Part shown: positions 23,958 through 34,942 of the stretch, piece by piece
Numbering within the stretch: the stretch's first letter is position 1
Layout of the letters: each line of letters starts with the position of its first letter
From: Aralia elata
Taxonomy: Eukaryota > Streptophyta > Magnoliopsida > Apiales > Araliaceae
Assembly: GCA_034770075.1 (NCBI GenBank)
Contig: JAVJAP010000347.1
Coordinates: forward strand, 1-64,000
Length of the DNA stretch: 64,000 nt
Direction of reading: 5' to 3'
Position numbers and translations under genes: made by a program
Notes under the pieces: model-generated
The model's database searches: none
Told to the model about the DNA's origin: nothing
The model's input: only the letters and a program-made list of their open reading frames with translations

Positions 23958-24710
23958 CCGTCGCAAAAGGGCTATCGCGACGGTCAAAACTGTCGCTAAA
24001 TGTGTTCTTTAGTTTTCTTCAGGCTGGAAAAAGACTGTCACTAAAGGGGCCCTATAGCGACGGACAGTCTGTCGCTATAGGTGTTCTTCATGGGCTGAAG
24101 AATAGCCGGTCATGGTCAAACAAGATACTTTGATGTAATTTAATTACTTGTTGGTTAACTGTTTGAGTTAAATTTTTATTGCTAGTTATAGCAAACATGG
24201 TAAAGTATAACGAGATGCATCAAAATAACCTTAACTACATCATATATGGAAGATTTGATCTGGTCAAACTACTTCTTTCAAACTGTTCTTGAATTTCTGG
24301 GTTACCCAGAAATTCTGGGTTGCATGTTCGAACAAGCTATTTGGAAGACTAATATCTCACTGGATGTTAATTCAATGGAGATATGGTTTATTCTTGTATC
24401 TTCCTTACATGTCAGGCTACAACTACATGTATTTAAACATATCGAAAGATCAATACCACAGGATTTAATAGTCTGACAAGGAGCCTTGTCAGGCTGTTCT
24501 TCATTTTCTGGGTTACCCAGAAAACAGCAACCGTGGTCAGTTAACGGGCTTTGACCACCCATAACTTTTAATTAAAGGATTCTTTTAGTATTCTACCAAT
24601 TCTAATGTATTACCCTCATAGCAGACTACAATAACATGCATCAAAACACATCAAACTAACAACCTAAGGGGATCAAAAGGTCTGACAAAATAGCCTGTCA
24701 GACTGTTCTT
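23958..24710 (+). repeat. Hairpin array with recurring TGTTCTT
   Basis: Hairpins: CCGTCGC...GCGACGG (23958-23983), CTATAGCGAC...GTCGCTATAG (24052-24080), a 23-base palindrome with core TTTCTGGGTTACCCAGAAA (24292-24314), CTGACAAGG..CCTTGTCAG (24473-24492), the same palindrome core at 24504-24524, and GTCTGACA...TGTCAGAC (24680-24703). TGTTCTT occurs at 24003, 24082, 24284, 24495 and 24704, adjoining or within a few bases of hairpins in four of the five cases. Confidence 0.85.
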
Positions 24711-25005
24711 GACTGCCATGAACAGTTTGCTAACTTTGATTAATTCTCATATCTAGATGTTATGGAAACATGTTTTAACAACCTAGATTATCAAATAACA
24801 TGTTATTAAGCATTCCTAAACACTAAAACATAACATCTAACAAAGCTTTAAAGATCTAGCATAAAATTAGGGTTTTACACCTTTTTGAGCTAATTCTTGA
24901 TCTGATGCTTAGGATCTGATTGGGACTTCACTTGGAGTTTATTCTTACTATATTTAGGAGTGTATGAACTTGTGAATTCGTAAGTCTAATGGTCAGAGGC
25001 TTGGG

Positions 25006-25014
25006 CTATTTATA
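25006..25014 (-). promoter_or_regulatory. Candidate TATA box, minus strand
   Basis: Reverse complement TATAAATAG. It sits between the telobox-rich segment (upstream on this strand) and the hairpin array (downstream), which fits a U3/R boundary. Confidence 0.4.
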
Positions 25015-25638
25015 GAATTGCAAGATTAGGGATTTTATGGACTTTTCACACATTTTTGCCTCCACAAATATCTAGCCATTGAACTTGTGCTACTTCAAAT
25101 CTGAGCTTGGCCTCATGCTTGTGTTGGAGTGTGTTTAACACAAGCTAGCACACTCCCACAAGATTTCCAATTGGTTAGTTTACTAATCTAGGTTTAATTC
25201 ACACTAATCTTGAATAGGATTTTGAAATTAATGTTTAGGTTTACCTAATTAGGTTAGTAATACGTTAATTAAGCTTAAGTTTCATAATTAAGGTTTTAGA
25301 ATCTCATAATTAGAATTAGGGTTTCCTAATTAGGGTTTAGGGTTTCCTAATTAGGGTTTAGGGTTTTCTAATTTATGATTTAGGGTTTCAATCCTTCAAT
25401 TAAGTTTTAATTCTAAGTTTAATGATTCATAATTTATATTATGTTTCATTACTTAAGATATAATTATATCAATTAGAATTCTTGTGCACCAATTAGGGTT
25501 TTGGTTCGTTAATTCGGTTAACAATTGTTAATTAGGGTTTTATAATTAGGGTTTATAATTCAACTTATCATTTCTAACCCTAATTACATTATTTAAGTTT
25601 TTATCAGTTAATATATTATTATATTAACTTCAAAACAC

Positions 25639-25770
25639 GACAAATCACTTTGTCATTCCTAAGCATGACACATCAGCTTACTAAAAATAGTTTGCCGGGA
25701 TGCTTCTTGGTGAAATCGTGGAAAGCACGACAAATCATTTTGTCAGTGTAAGCACGACGAAGCAGCTTCG
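25639..25770 (+). repeat. Duplicated hairpin module
   Basis: CACGACAAATCACTTTGTC (25637-25654) recurs as CACGACAAATCATTTTGTC (25727-25744), each followed by AAGCAYGACRMA and a CAGCTT word. GACAAATCATTTTGTC and CGAAGCAGCTTCG (25758-25770) are inverted repeats. Confidence 0.75.
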
Positions 25771-25846
25771 AAAAAAAATTTATTTGACCTAATTCTTTAT
25801 TAAAATATACAATCACATAATACAAAGTCGGAATAAGAAATTTCAT

Positions 25847-26464
25847 TTAATAAACACATAATTTACATATACGAATCTTATCAAGGTCTAGAATATCACA
25901 AAACCTGGTCAGTTCATTGAACTTGGCAGCGTATTGAGACACTGTCATGTCTCCTTGTTTCAATTCTAAAAACTGTATCTCCATTCGACTTAGTGCACAT
26001 GGAGGGAAATAATTCTCAAAGTATAACTCCTTGAATCTTTCCCACGTAATTAATCCTGTTTCGGCTCTATTCCTGTTGGCTTTCCACCAAAAATTAGCCT
26101 CACCCTTCAACATATTTGTAGTAAAAGTAGTCTTTTGCTCGTCTCCTATTTCAGTAGCTACCTCAAATGCCTTATCTATTTCCTTGATCCATGAATGAGT
26201 CTCTATAGGCTCAGTGGTCCCCCTAAACTCAAGCGGTCACACAATCTTGAATTCCTTGAAACTAGCTACATGTATCGCTGGCGGGTTTATATTTGCATTA
26301 AGGTTAAGAGGATTCCTATTCTGAAATGCTCCCACTAACAAATCCATAAACTGCTACATGGGGTTTCCCTGACCTCCAGCCCTACTCTCATTCTCACTCT
26401 TTAAGGCTTCATTTCTATGCATGTCCCTTGGTTGTCTTCCACGACCTCGTCCCTTCGGCGGCAT
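25847..26464 (-). pseudogene. Chromovirus gag, N-terminal part
   Basis: Read on the minus strand from ATG at 26464 (MPPKGRGRGRQPRDM) to a stop at 25847 in one frame, with two internal stops (near 26356 and 26240). The part 26113-25870 has the retrotransposon gag core: MLKGEANFWWKA, ITWERFKELYFENYFP, FLELKQGDMTVSQYAAKFNEL. The N-terminal Gly/Arg-rich run is usual for Tekay-type gag. It breaks off after this core; zinc knuckle and pol are missing. It may belong to the LTR-like region to its left. Confidence 0.8.
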
Positions 26465-26597
26465 TTTTCTGTTAATAAAATATTTACTGATATTAATATT
26501 TCATTAACTATTTCAAATCATTTTAAGTTACACATACTCATCACAAAGCATACTTAACAAATATTTTTATTAATATGTTTTTTATAACATATTTCGT
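26465..26597 (-). other. AT-rich leader of the gag remnant
   Basis: Noncoding, between the gag ATG and the start of the Tat-type LTR at 26598. Probably the 5' leader of the chromovirus, cut by the Tat-type insertion. Confidence 0.4.
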
Positions 26598-26804
26598 TGT
26601 AGACACCCAAACTTTTTGCGTGTATTTTCTAACCCTGGCAGGAGGACAAAAGAGTCATTTCAGCCAGAGGATGATACATCCGAACAGAGGATTTCGGGAC
26701 TCAAATCAACATGCACAAAGCCATCTCAACGACTGCGGAGTGACAAGCTGCTTAAGACATGACAGTTGACCAACTTGCATCGACGGGAAGATCTATTTTT
26801 GCAT

Positions 26805-27118
26805 TACGCTCTATCTTCTCGGATCCAAAATTGGCCAAACCATATGTTATTGCGTAGTCTCGAAAAGAGCTTTCCGGGATGGTATGGCACGTCTCCCAAC
26901 TATCCCCGGATTGAAAGTTATGATCGTTTTAGTGCAAAGTAAAGCGAACGACTAGCCGACATCTACCCAGGGATGGTTTTTCTCCTTTTTCTCTGCCTTT
27001 TCGAACTTATAATTGGACGAATCATATATCATTACGAAGCTATTAGAAAGATCTTTTCGAATTGGTATGGCACGTCTCTTAATTCTTTCCGGATTGAAAG
27101 TTACGAATATTTTAGTGG
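26805..27118 (+). repeat. Duplicated U3 module
   Basis: Two diverged copies about 185 bp apart share the ordered words CGAAAAGAGCTTT/GAAAGATCTTTT, GGTATGGCACGTCTC, CCGGATTGAAAGTTA and TTTTAGTG. They lie 120-430 bp upstream of the TATA box, as duplicated enhancers do. Confidence 0.7.
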
Positions 27119-27235
27119 ACAACACAAAAAACCGACTTCGCGAGATGAAAATCGACCAAGCGGGACCCACCCCAGGCCAGTTGCAGTTGTACCTGCGGCC
27201 AGCAGTAGGTATACCTGCGGCTGCCCCTTTTCCTC

Positions 27236-27243
27236 TATAAATG
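27236..27243 (+). promoter_or_regulatory. TATA box of Tat-type LTR
   Basis: CTCTATAAATGGATG, 27236-27243, just after the CCTGCGGC repeats. Confidence 0.6.
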
Positions 27244-29065
27244 GATGAAATTCAGCCAATTTGGGGGGAGCTAGCTTGGTTAGAGAGAGAAAATGTGTAG
27301 CTTATTGAGAGAAACACCCAAAAACCTCTCTAATACCCATCTAGATCTAGCTATTCTCATCAAATCTACCAAATTAGATACAAGACATCTAGATCCAAGC
27401 TCAAGAAGGAGGATTTCACCATTCCCAAGGTGAAAGACTCAATCTTTATGCATATTTGATGTAAATCTAGTGGATCTAGCACAGATTTAGCATAGATTCG
27501 TGTTTTTTGTAGTAAAAGATTCGATCTTTATGTTGATTCAATATAGATCTAATGTAGATCTAGTATATATATCGTTTATTTTGGGGAAAGATTGACCAAT
27601 ATATCTTTTTCCATTAGATCTACCCTAGATCTATCTAGTTAGATTTAGCCTTTAACCGGTTCTAAAGCTTCAAAGCTTTAACCTTTATGCTAGATTGGCT
27701 CTGGTCTAGGTTAGATCCAATCATTTTCAATGGTTTCGATTGACTTTAAACACTCCACAAAACCCAAGATTCGTATCTAGTGGTGAGTGGGTCCCACCTA
27801 CCCGCCGTCAAGGGATTCTAACAATTGAATCACCTGATAGCCAGTTTGGGATATATTTCTCGATTTAAATCCCGATTATGTCATTGTATAGATCCAAGGA
27901 ATCTTAAATTTACGAATTTATTTCCACGATTCTAAGTCCCGTCAATGGACCTCATCAATACATATAGTCCCTCACAATGTTGGCTTCGATTCTGTGATCT
28001 ACGGGATAGGGTTTACGGGAACTCTTTCTTAGATCTCCTTTTATCATTTGTTTTCTTATTTTAACGTATTGTTTATCACGATGTGAGCCTAGGAATATTG
28101 GAGTCAGGATCCTTGAAATGGATCTTGGCATGATTCTCACGATGGACATTGCTTCGATTGTAAAGTTATTATCCGATCATTGTAAATGTAAATTTGGGGC
28201 CTTAAAACGGTATCGAGGGTTCCATCCCATGAAAACTGGATTTAAGGCCCTGTGATAGTGATAATTGCGATTGCGGGTGTTCGGGTTATTGAGATGACTT
28301 TCATGCCCACGGATCGCCCTGACCCTATTTTGATGTTTAATTTCCCATTTATTACCAAAAACGATTTCTAAACAAAACGACAAAGATCTTCTAAAATCAA
28401 AATCAAATCGCTCGGGTTAGTAAGAACACTTTAAGTTACAGTTGAAAGTAGCGAAAAATCTCGATTCCTATTTGGCGAAGGGTTTGAAAACTGTTTTTCC
28501 GAAACGTCGCCCTAAAAAACTTTTATCAAATTAAAGCTAAAATAAACTTTTCCCCAAATCAAATCCTTCGCACGTAAGTTCAAAGAGGTTCGAAGTTGTT
28601 TCCAAAATAACGCACTTCTCGTGTTTTCGATCCAAAACTAGATAGCGATTTCCTTCAAAATCACACACACACACATACACACGCACACTTCACACTTAAG
28701 AAAAATCAAGATGCAGTAACCGTGTTTTCACGGAAGTCGGGGGGTGCCTAACACCTTCCCCTCGCTTAAGCAAGCCCCCGAACTCTATGAATCTCAGTTT
28801 CGAGACCAATTTTACGGAGTCACATATTGGGCCAGATTGCGAAAAATCTAAAAATTCGGATGAGTTGGTACATCTATTTAAATCTTTACCAATTGGCGGC
28901 TCTGTCAAATTGGCCCATCATTAAAATCAACCTTTCAAAATCCTGTCGGCATTTATGTCAACTTTTTCTTAAAACTCACCCTTTAAGCAAAATAATAAAT
29001 CAAAATCTTTAAAAAAGGGTAGAAACATGATAAATTTGGAAAATTTAATTCTCGGCGTCGACAGT

Positions 29066-29083
29066 TGGCGACTCTGCTAGGGA
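29066..29083 (+). other. Primer-binding site (tRNA-Arg-like)
   Basis: TGGCGACTCTGCTAGGGA two bases after the LTR end. TGGCGACTCTGCTGGGGA-type sites are typical of Ogre/Tat elements. Confidence 0.85.
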
Positions 29084-29740
29084 ACAATAGAGGGCTTAAG
29101 CGGTGTTCCAATCTTGTTGTTTTCCTTTCTTATCTCTGTGTGGTGTGAATGGTTTACATGAATGTTGCGATGAATGTCTTACATGCTTTACTTTAGTGCT
29201 TCGCACAATATCATCATATGCATGCGGTGAGGCACGATGAATGTATGTGAATGTATGTTGTGTGATTCCTCCACCAGGAGGTGAACCCGTTAGTTGTTGA
29301 TTACTGGACTCAAGGGGGCGTTCCCCCGCGAGGCTCCGAAAAGGTACCACTCAGATCCACTCTAATCGAAAGATCGAATTCATTCCGATCGAGTAAGTTG
29401 CGAAGATCTGGGGACCTTCATGCCGAAAAGCCCGCGAGAGTAACCCTAGGATAGGTCAGCCTCAGATAAACCCAACGTTACAGGAAGTCTCTTCATGCCC
29501 TATTACTCTTTATATGTAAAATGTCATCCATATTCAATTCAATCATCTTCCATTTTATTATCCTGTCATAAAACCACTAATAGTTGTTTTGTAGGAAAAG
29601 ATTAAAAAACCCTCAACATAAATCATACTGCACTAGCATGCATCTAAACCTACCGATTCTCAATACTAAACTACGCTATGTTTCTTGTGTAGATTGGCCC
29701 TCGAACACGACTCCAAGCTTTCCGAACCCCACCAATCAAA
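29084..29740 (+). other. Structured leader of Tat-type element
   Basis: Noncoding. Contains the stem-loops CCTCCACCAGGAGG (29268-29281) and GGGGGCGTTCCCCC (29314-29327) in a GC-rich patch, the kind of place where packaging and dimerisation signals sit in retroelements. Function is an inference. Confidence 0.5.
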
Positions 29741-31135
29741 ATGTCTGAGAATCTTACACCAGATTCTATTCTCGTTTCTCGAGAGGAATTCAAAAGCTTC
29801 AAAAAGCAGGTCTTCGGGATGGCTAATATGTTGAAAGAGCAATGTAAGATAATCTAAGATCTGAAATCAGCTACTCAACTTAAATCCTCTACACAAGGAG
29901 GAATCCAAATCCCAACCAAGACAAACGACATCTGAATTCCCGCTCCGATATTCTAGTTCGACAACACAGTAACCAAGGATGCTCCCAGTAAAACCTAGAC
30001 GAGGGAAATAGTCAATGTCCCTGAGGACAAGGAAACCGGTGAAGTCAGAAAGAAGATAGGACAAATGGAGGAAGCCATCCGCTTCATGTAAGGGGTGGGA
30101 ACCTACGACGGTGTCAACTACTCAGACCTTTGCATATTTCCTGTTACTCGCTATCCAGACAAATTCCAAGTACCAGACTTTGAGAAATACAATGGGTCAG
30201 GAGATCCTTACATCCACCTGAAAGTATACATAAGAGAACTCGGATCTTACGCCGAAGACGAAAGTCTAAGGATGCAACTTTTCCAAAAGAGCTTAACCGG
30301 AGAGGCTAAAACCTGATATGCTAGACTGGACAATACCAAGATCCACAACTGGGAAGAGTTAGCCCATGCTTTCCATAACTAGTACAGCTTTCAATCCCAG
30401 ATGGCTCCTGATCGATACCGAATGACCAAAATCAAGAAGCAACTCAATGAGTCATTTCGTGATTATGCCCAAAGATGGAGGCAAATGGCGGCTCAAGTAA
30501 GCCCACCTATGGACGAGAACGAAATGGTGATGACTTTCATAGACATTCAAGAAGCGTCATACTACGAGAGGGTCTTAGCCGGCATAGGCAAACCATTTTC
30601 AGAGATAATCAAACATGGCAAAATGGCAAAAATAGGCTTGAAAGCTGGGAAAATCAAGGATTTTGCCGCTTTGGAAGGAATGGCCAAACTCCTTCAGGCA
30701 GGGAGCTATGGGAATAACTCAGAGACGAATAATGGGGCAAAAGAAGAGGATGTGTGCCTCGTATTACAAGGTCAGAACAAAATAGGGCTATACAACATGC
30801 CCCCAATCAGAACACAAAGTAACCATCTATCACTTCCACGGAGACTTGGGAAGAATAGGAGAATGATGCCCTTGGGTGAGCCGCTACAAAACATTCTAGC
30901 TTTGCTAGTAGCCTAAAAGAAAATTATTGAGTTGCCCCATATTGCGTTGCCCCCACCTGCAGACCCAAAAGGAAGGAATTACGATCCATTAAAGAGGTGT
31001 GCATATCACTCAAAGGCTCCAGGCCACTCTACAGAAAAATGTTGGGCTTTGAGACACAAAATACAAGACTTGATCGATGGCGGAGAGATCATGGTATAGA
31101 ATGGAGAGCAACCCAAAGGGACAACCAATTTAAGC
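29741..31135 (+). pseudogene. Tat-type gag, first copy
   Basis: One frame from ATG 29741 (MSENLTPDSILVSREEF) with nine in-frame stops. Order of blocks: SREEFKSFKKQVF near the N-terminus; FQVPDFEKYNGSGDPYIHL near 30165-30225; LNESFRDYAQRWRQMA near 30443; CAYHSKAPGHSTEKCW (30998-31045), a C-x2-H-x4-H-x4-C motif typical of Tat-lineage gag; then KIQDLID. Reading continues in the same frame into the second gag copy. No protease follows. All stops are single-base and there is no frameshift. Confidence 0.85.
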
Positions 31136-31285
31136 TTGAATATGCTAGAAGAAGAAAGTGAAGCAAGGAAAGATAGGAAATATATACGGAGGATCAAAAA
31201 ACCCTCAAGCGAGGCAGAAGCAAGAACTCCACACGAAGGCCTAGCCACCATAGCCATACCCAACTCTCCACCCACTAACAAGGTT

Positions 31286-32607
31286 GTGGTATCCCGAGAT
31301 GAGTTCGACGAGTTAAAAGGGCAGATGATCAGATTATTAGATCTAGTAAAGGAACCGTATAGCTTAATTCGAGGAATCATGTCAAAAAATCAAGGCATAC
31401 TCATTGCAGGTTCAAGCCAAACAATTTCATTAAGTCACCGATTGCCTTTAAACAAAAATCCTAGAAATAAGTCACTCGGTGAGAAGATCAGATGTCTCGA
31501 CACGACCTTAGCTCAAATTAACGAAAACCCGGTAGTCATTGGAAATGAAGATTTAGATATGGATAGATTTCCAGGAAACCAATATCTACAGAGGTCTAAA
31601 ATTCCCAACTTCGTGAGATATACCAGTATCGGCGATCCTTACGTTCATCTGAAGATATACTTGGGACAACTAGGAGCGCAACAACCTGGTTTGCTACATT
31701 GGATGAATCAAAGATTAACACATGGGAAGAGCTTGCACATGCCTTTTTATCCTAATATAGTTACCAGATATAAATGGCACCACATCATTGTAGGCTGATG
31801 AGGGTGACTAAGAGGACAAATGAATCTTTCAAGGATTATGCCCGAAGATGGAGGTCATTAGCAGATCGGGCAATTCCCCCATAGATAAGCAAGAAATGGT
31901 CAAAATCTTTGTGGAAACATAGGAATATCCTTATTATAGAAGTATCTTGTCCATGAAAGATATGACGTTTGCTAAAATTATCATAAAAAGAATTAGGGTG
32001 GATAAGAAAATTCAAGCTGCAAGACTAAAGGATACGGGAACGTTGAAGGAAAATACCATTGCCGATACCCATCCATGCGACAAGAAAAGAAGCTTCCAAC
32101 AAGTAGGAGGGAACACTCTAGTAATTTTACATGGGAGCAATAATGATGAGACCCCCGAAGAGTACAACCGTTGCGACCCTAAAAATTCGGGAGAATCAAA
32201 CACGAAAAAGAGTTCAAAGATAAAATTCCCCCTATTAAAGAGTCCATGGAAGAAGTCCTGATGAAGTTAATGGAACAAAAGAAAATTTCAGACCTTTCCC
32301 CTCCTATGGGTATAGGGGCACAAAATTACATCCCCTCACAACACTGTGCTTATCATTCAAGAGGTCTGGGGCATTCCACAGAGCAATGCTGGTCATTTAA
32401 AAACTTAGTGAAAGGTTTGATCAGAACAGGGGAGATTATGATCGCACCTGCAGTTCAAGACAATGACTCAATCCACAATGGGTCTGCTCGTGAAAGACTA
32501 GAAGGAAACAAGATGATAGAAGAGGGGTTGAATCTAGTAATGAAAGAAGGAGAAATGGTCGGTGGTGCTAACAAGGAGAATGCAATTTTAGAAGTAGCAA
32601 TTATGTG
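31286..32607 (+). pseudogene. Tat-type gag, second tandem copy
   Basis: Shows the same blocks in the same order as the first copy: SRDEFDELKGQMI (from about 31292), IPNFVRYTSIGDPYVHL (GDPY at 31631), NESFKDYARRWRSLA (31819-31863) and CAYHSRGLGHSTEQCW (32345-32392). The N-terminal part is in the same frame as the first copy; frameshifts occur near 31690-31800 and 31880 and before 32246. Offsets between matching blocks are 1431, 1373 and 1347 bases. It is strongly diverged from the first copy, so the duplication is old or the two come from different elements. Confidence 0.8.
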
Positions 32608-32914
32608 AAAGCTTGACTCCGTGAACCAACAAAAGATGACAAGTTTCGAGCAAGAAAACGATAAAATTGGAGCTAGAGGAAAAGGTAAAAAGAGGCGCCT
32701 TATGTCAATAATAATCAAACCCCCAACAATTGACCAAGTGAATGTGGAAGATCGCGACCTTAACAAAAATCCAGAAGAAAATTTCATAAAAGTTATTGAG
32801 AAGGCCATACAATGGAATAAGGAAATTCAAATCCAATTCAAGCCAACAAGTGATTCTAGTGAAGGATTGGGAACCTCAAGGGACAAGGAATTTGAGGCAT
32901 GTTATCTATCTTAA
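32608..32914 (+). pseudogene. Tat-type gag C-terminal remnant
   Basis: Open stretch 32621-32914, rich in Lys, Glu and Asn, following the second gag copy after a stop at 32606. No domain is recognised. It may be the unstructured gag C-terminus or chance coding sequence. Confidence 0.35.
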
Positions 32915-33736
32915 TGTTTATCTGCTATTTCATCTGTTATCCTAACTCAGCTATGTCAACAACAAAAATTTTTTAATCAATCTTATGATATCGTTGGCGT
33001 GAACTACGTAAGACCTGATCTCCTTTCATAGGAATATGTAGGCAGCCAATTACGGTGCAGTCTAATCCTTATAAAAACTCCCAAATCCTATTGAACAATT
33101 CAGCGATCACAAGATACGACTCTTTAACAACTCAGCAACCCATAAAGTATGAGAAGACTTGACCTCCTTTTGACTTATAGAAGTACGTGAGAATTCATCG
33201 CGGTTCACTCTATCTCATACCCGATAACCTGTTCCCCGAGACAAAAGCTACAAATCAAGCCTTATAGATCGAACCAAACCCGGTTGAAACCGTCACATCC
33301 TAAACCAAGTCGAGCTATTAAGATCCAATTCAATGGAATCCAAAGGCATCTCGACATCAATCATCAAAGTTGAAGCGATAACATGAAATGAGAAACACAA
33401 CAATATATCAAGCATGATCGTCAGCAGGGACAGATACAACCCAAGATGATAAGAAATGCAAATATAAAGAAGATCGCGACAAATATCGACTCAACGATGC
33501 TGAGTAACTATCCAATGGCCCCTTTCGTGGCCCTCAAAGAGCTGACACCCTCAGTTACAGACGTCAAAGCTAAATGCACTTGCAAGGAACAAACGATGGC
33601 AGGGGTACCAGAACATCAAAGCGCATACCCTTTACCTGATCACCAGGCGGGTCTTAAGGTAAATAATCCTTACGATCTCGGCATCTTATCAACCCACCCG
33701 TCAAATACATAGTGAAGCGACTACCCTAACAACAAA
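32915..33736 (+). other. 3' noncoding region of Tat-type element
   Basis: Holds GTGAACTACGTAAGACCTGA and ATATGTAGGCAGCC words (about 32999-33055), seen in tails of Tat-type elements. The short frame at 33446-33712 has no recognisable features. The region is interrupted at 33737 by the solo LTR. Confidence 0.55.
33732..33736 (+). repeat. Target-site duplication ACAAA, left copy
   Basis: ACAAA directly before the solo LTR start TGTAACGCCCC; repeated at 38432-38436. Confidence 0.85.
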
Positions 33737-34386
33737 TGTAACGCCCCTAAACCCGAGTCCCTTGAACCTCGGACTTGGTGCATCATGATACATCATATTT
33801 ACAACTACTGCGGAAGATATAAACATAAATTGTTTATAAATAAACTCTGCTATATACCCCAAGGTCTATAACCTTTATTTTAATACATATTTACCTTTAG
33901 ATTCACAAAAAGGTTTGCATAATTAACTTACATCAAATAACTAATTTGGTTATCATGCATAACACTATAATTTTGTCATTTGCTTCTGTATCTGTCTTTC
34001 CTCGAATATTCGTCTTAAATCTGAAATTTGTTATCATGATATAGCAAGGGTGAGAAACTATTTTGCTTAACAAGTTTAAATACAATAAAGATATATCATG
34101 ATTGAAAGAATGAATAAACTTTAGAATTTTTCAACAATATAATAATTCTGAAAGAGCATGAATCAGAATTTCAATAATTGAATGAATGAATCAATAATAT
34201 TGGGTGGTCAACAATGACCATGAACAAATTTAACTTAACCTTATGGTAATGAAGGTAATCAGCCTTTCATACCTGATGAACATATGCAATATGCACTAAG
34301 TGCGAATCAATAATCATAGATGTGGAATAATTATAAAGAATTAAACCACTAGCATGCTTAAAACATAACAACTCGAGTTTCAGTTA

Positions 34387-34465
34387 GGGAACTTGCTCAA
34401 TATAGCTTTGAGTAAGGATAGGGAACTTGCTCAATATAGCATTGAGTAAGGATAGGGAACTTGCC
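34387..34465 (+). repeat. 34-bp tandem repeat with short inverted repeat
   Basis: Units start at 34387, 34421 and 34455 (partial). Each full unit reads GGGAACTTGCTCAATATAGC and onward; CTCAA and TTGAG can pair. Confidence 0.85.
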
Positions 34466-34942
34466 TGTACCGTCGATTACTGCTACGCAATCTAACTAAA
34501 TCTCTTATGAAAAATCTATCAGTTATAAGATTGATCATTCAATTAGCATAACATATTATACCTCATAATATCACTTCTTTATAAGTAATTATCTAACATT
34601 TAACCACATAATCAAATATTAGATAACACCTTAGCACCATACACATTCATAATTCTAAAACTAGCACACATCGAGTCTTTAACAGTGTTCAATATAGTAT
34701 GCTGAGTGGTTTCCCACAAACAACGAACAAACTAGTTTTCGTCTCGTCTACACTGTTTTCACAGTTAGTTAGATTGGTTGCTAGTTCGTATATACCTCCG
34801 CTCCCTGAAGGAATCGTTTAGCTCAGCCACTATATATCAACTATTAAAAAACACAACTATACTACTACTTTATCATATGCCTTGTAACACTAAGTCTTTC
34901 ATTTTATAAGTTCTTCTTTATAATCCATTAAGCCTGAATACC

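Larger units (their letters stand above)
22341..25846 (-). repeat. Minus-strand chromovirus LTR-like region (boundaries unknown)
   Basis: No coding sequence. Reverse-complement CTTGCTGAGCATTTTGTAGC near 22680-22700 resembles the end of R/U5 in plant chromovirus LTRs. A minus-strand TATAAATAG lies at 25006-25014, so U3 would be to its right and R/U5 to its left. The region holds an AT-rich minisatellite, a hairpin array with TGTTCTT heptamers and a telobox cluster. No second LTR is present and neither end could be fixed. Confidence 0.4.
26598..29063 (+). repeat. Tat/Ogre-type 5' LTR (about 2.47 kb)
   Basis: Starts TGTAGACACC and ends GGCGTCGACA, which form an imperfect inverted pair. TATA box at 27236-27243. 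U3 has a duplicated module (26805-26938 and 26990-27118) and CCTGCGGC repeats just before the TATA box. The end is fixed by the primer-binding site. Confidence 0.8.
26598..33736 (+). mobile_element. Tat/Ogre-type LTR element with tandem gag and no pol
   Basis: Has a 5' LTR (26598-29063), a tRNA-Arg-like primer-binding site, a structured leader, two gag domains in tandem (29741-31100 and about 31290-32600) and a tail with GTGAACTACGTAAGACCTGA and GTAGGCAGCC words that are familiar from the 3' noncoding region of Tat-type elements. Protease, RT and integrase motifs are absent. A solo LTR interrupts the tail at 33737-38431; the tail resumes at 38432 with uncertain extent. No 3' LTR was found. 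It is a non-autonomous type or a deletion derivative. Confidence 0.75.

Noticed and set aside
23958..24080. CACTA or Mutator DNA transposon end
   Set aside because: TAGCGACGG-type words occur in some plant DNA transposon ends, but no CACTA terminus, terminal inverted repeat pair or target-site duplication was found.
24302..24562. 86-codon minus-strand frame
   Set aside because: It runs through the palindromes of the hairpin array; sequence structure explains it without coding.
33446..33712. 88-codon frame as a host or element gene
   Set aside because: No recognisable domain, located in the noncoding tail of the Tat-type element, and lacking a conserved counterpart in the window.
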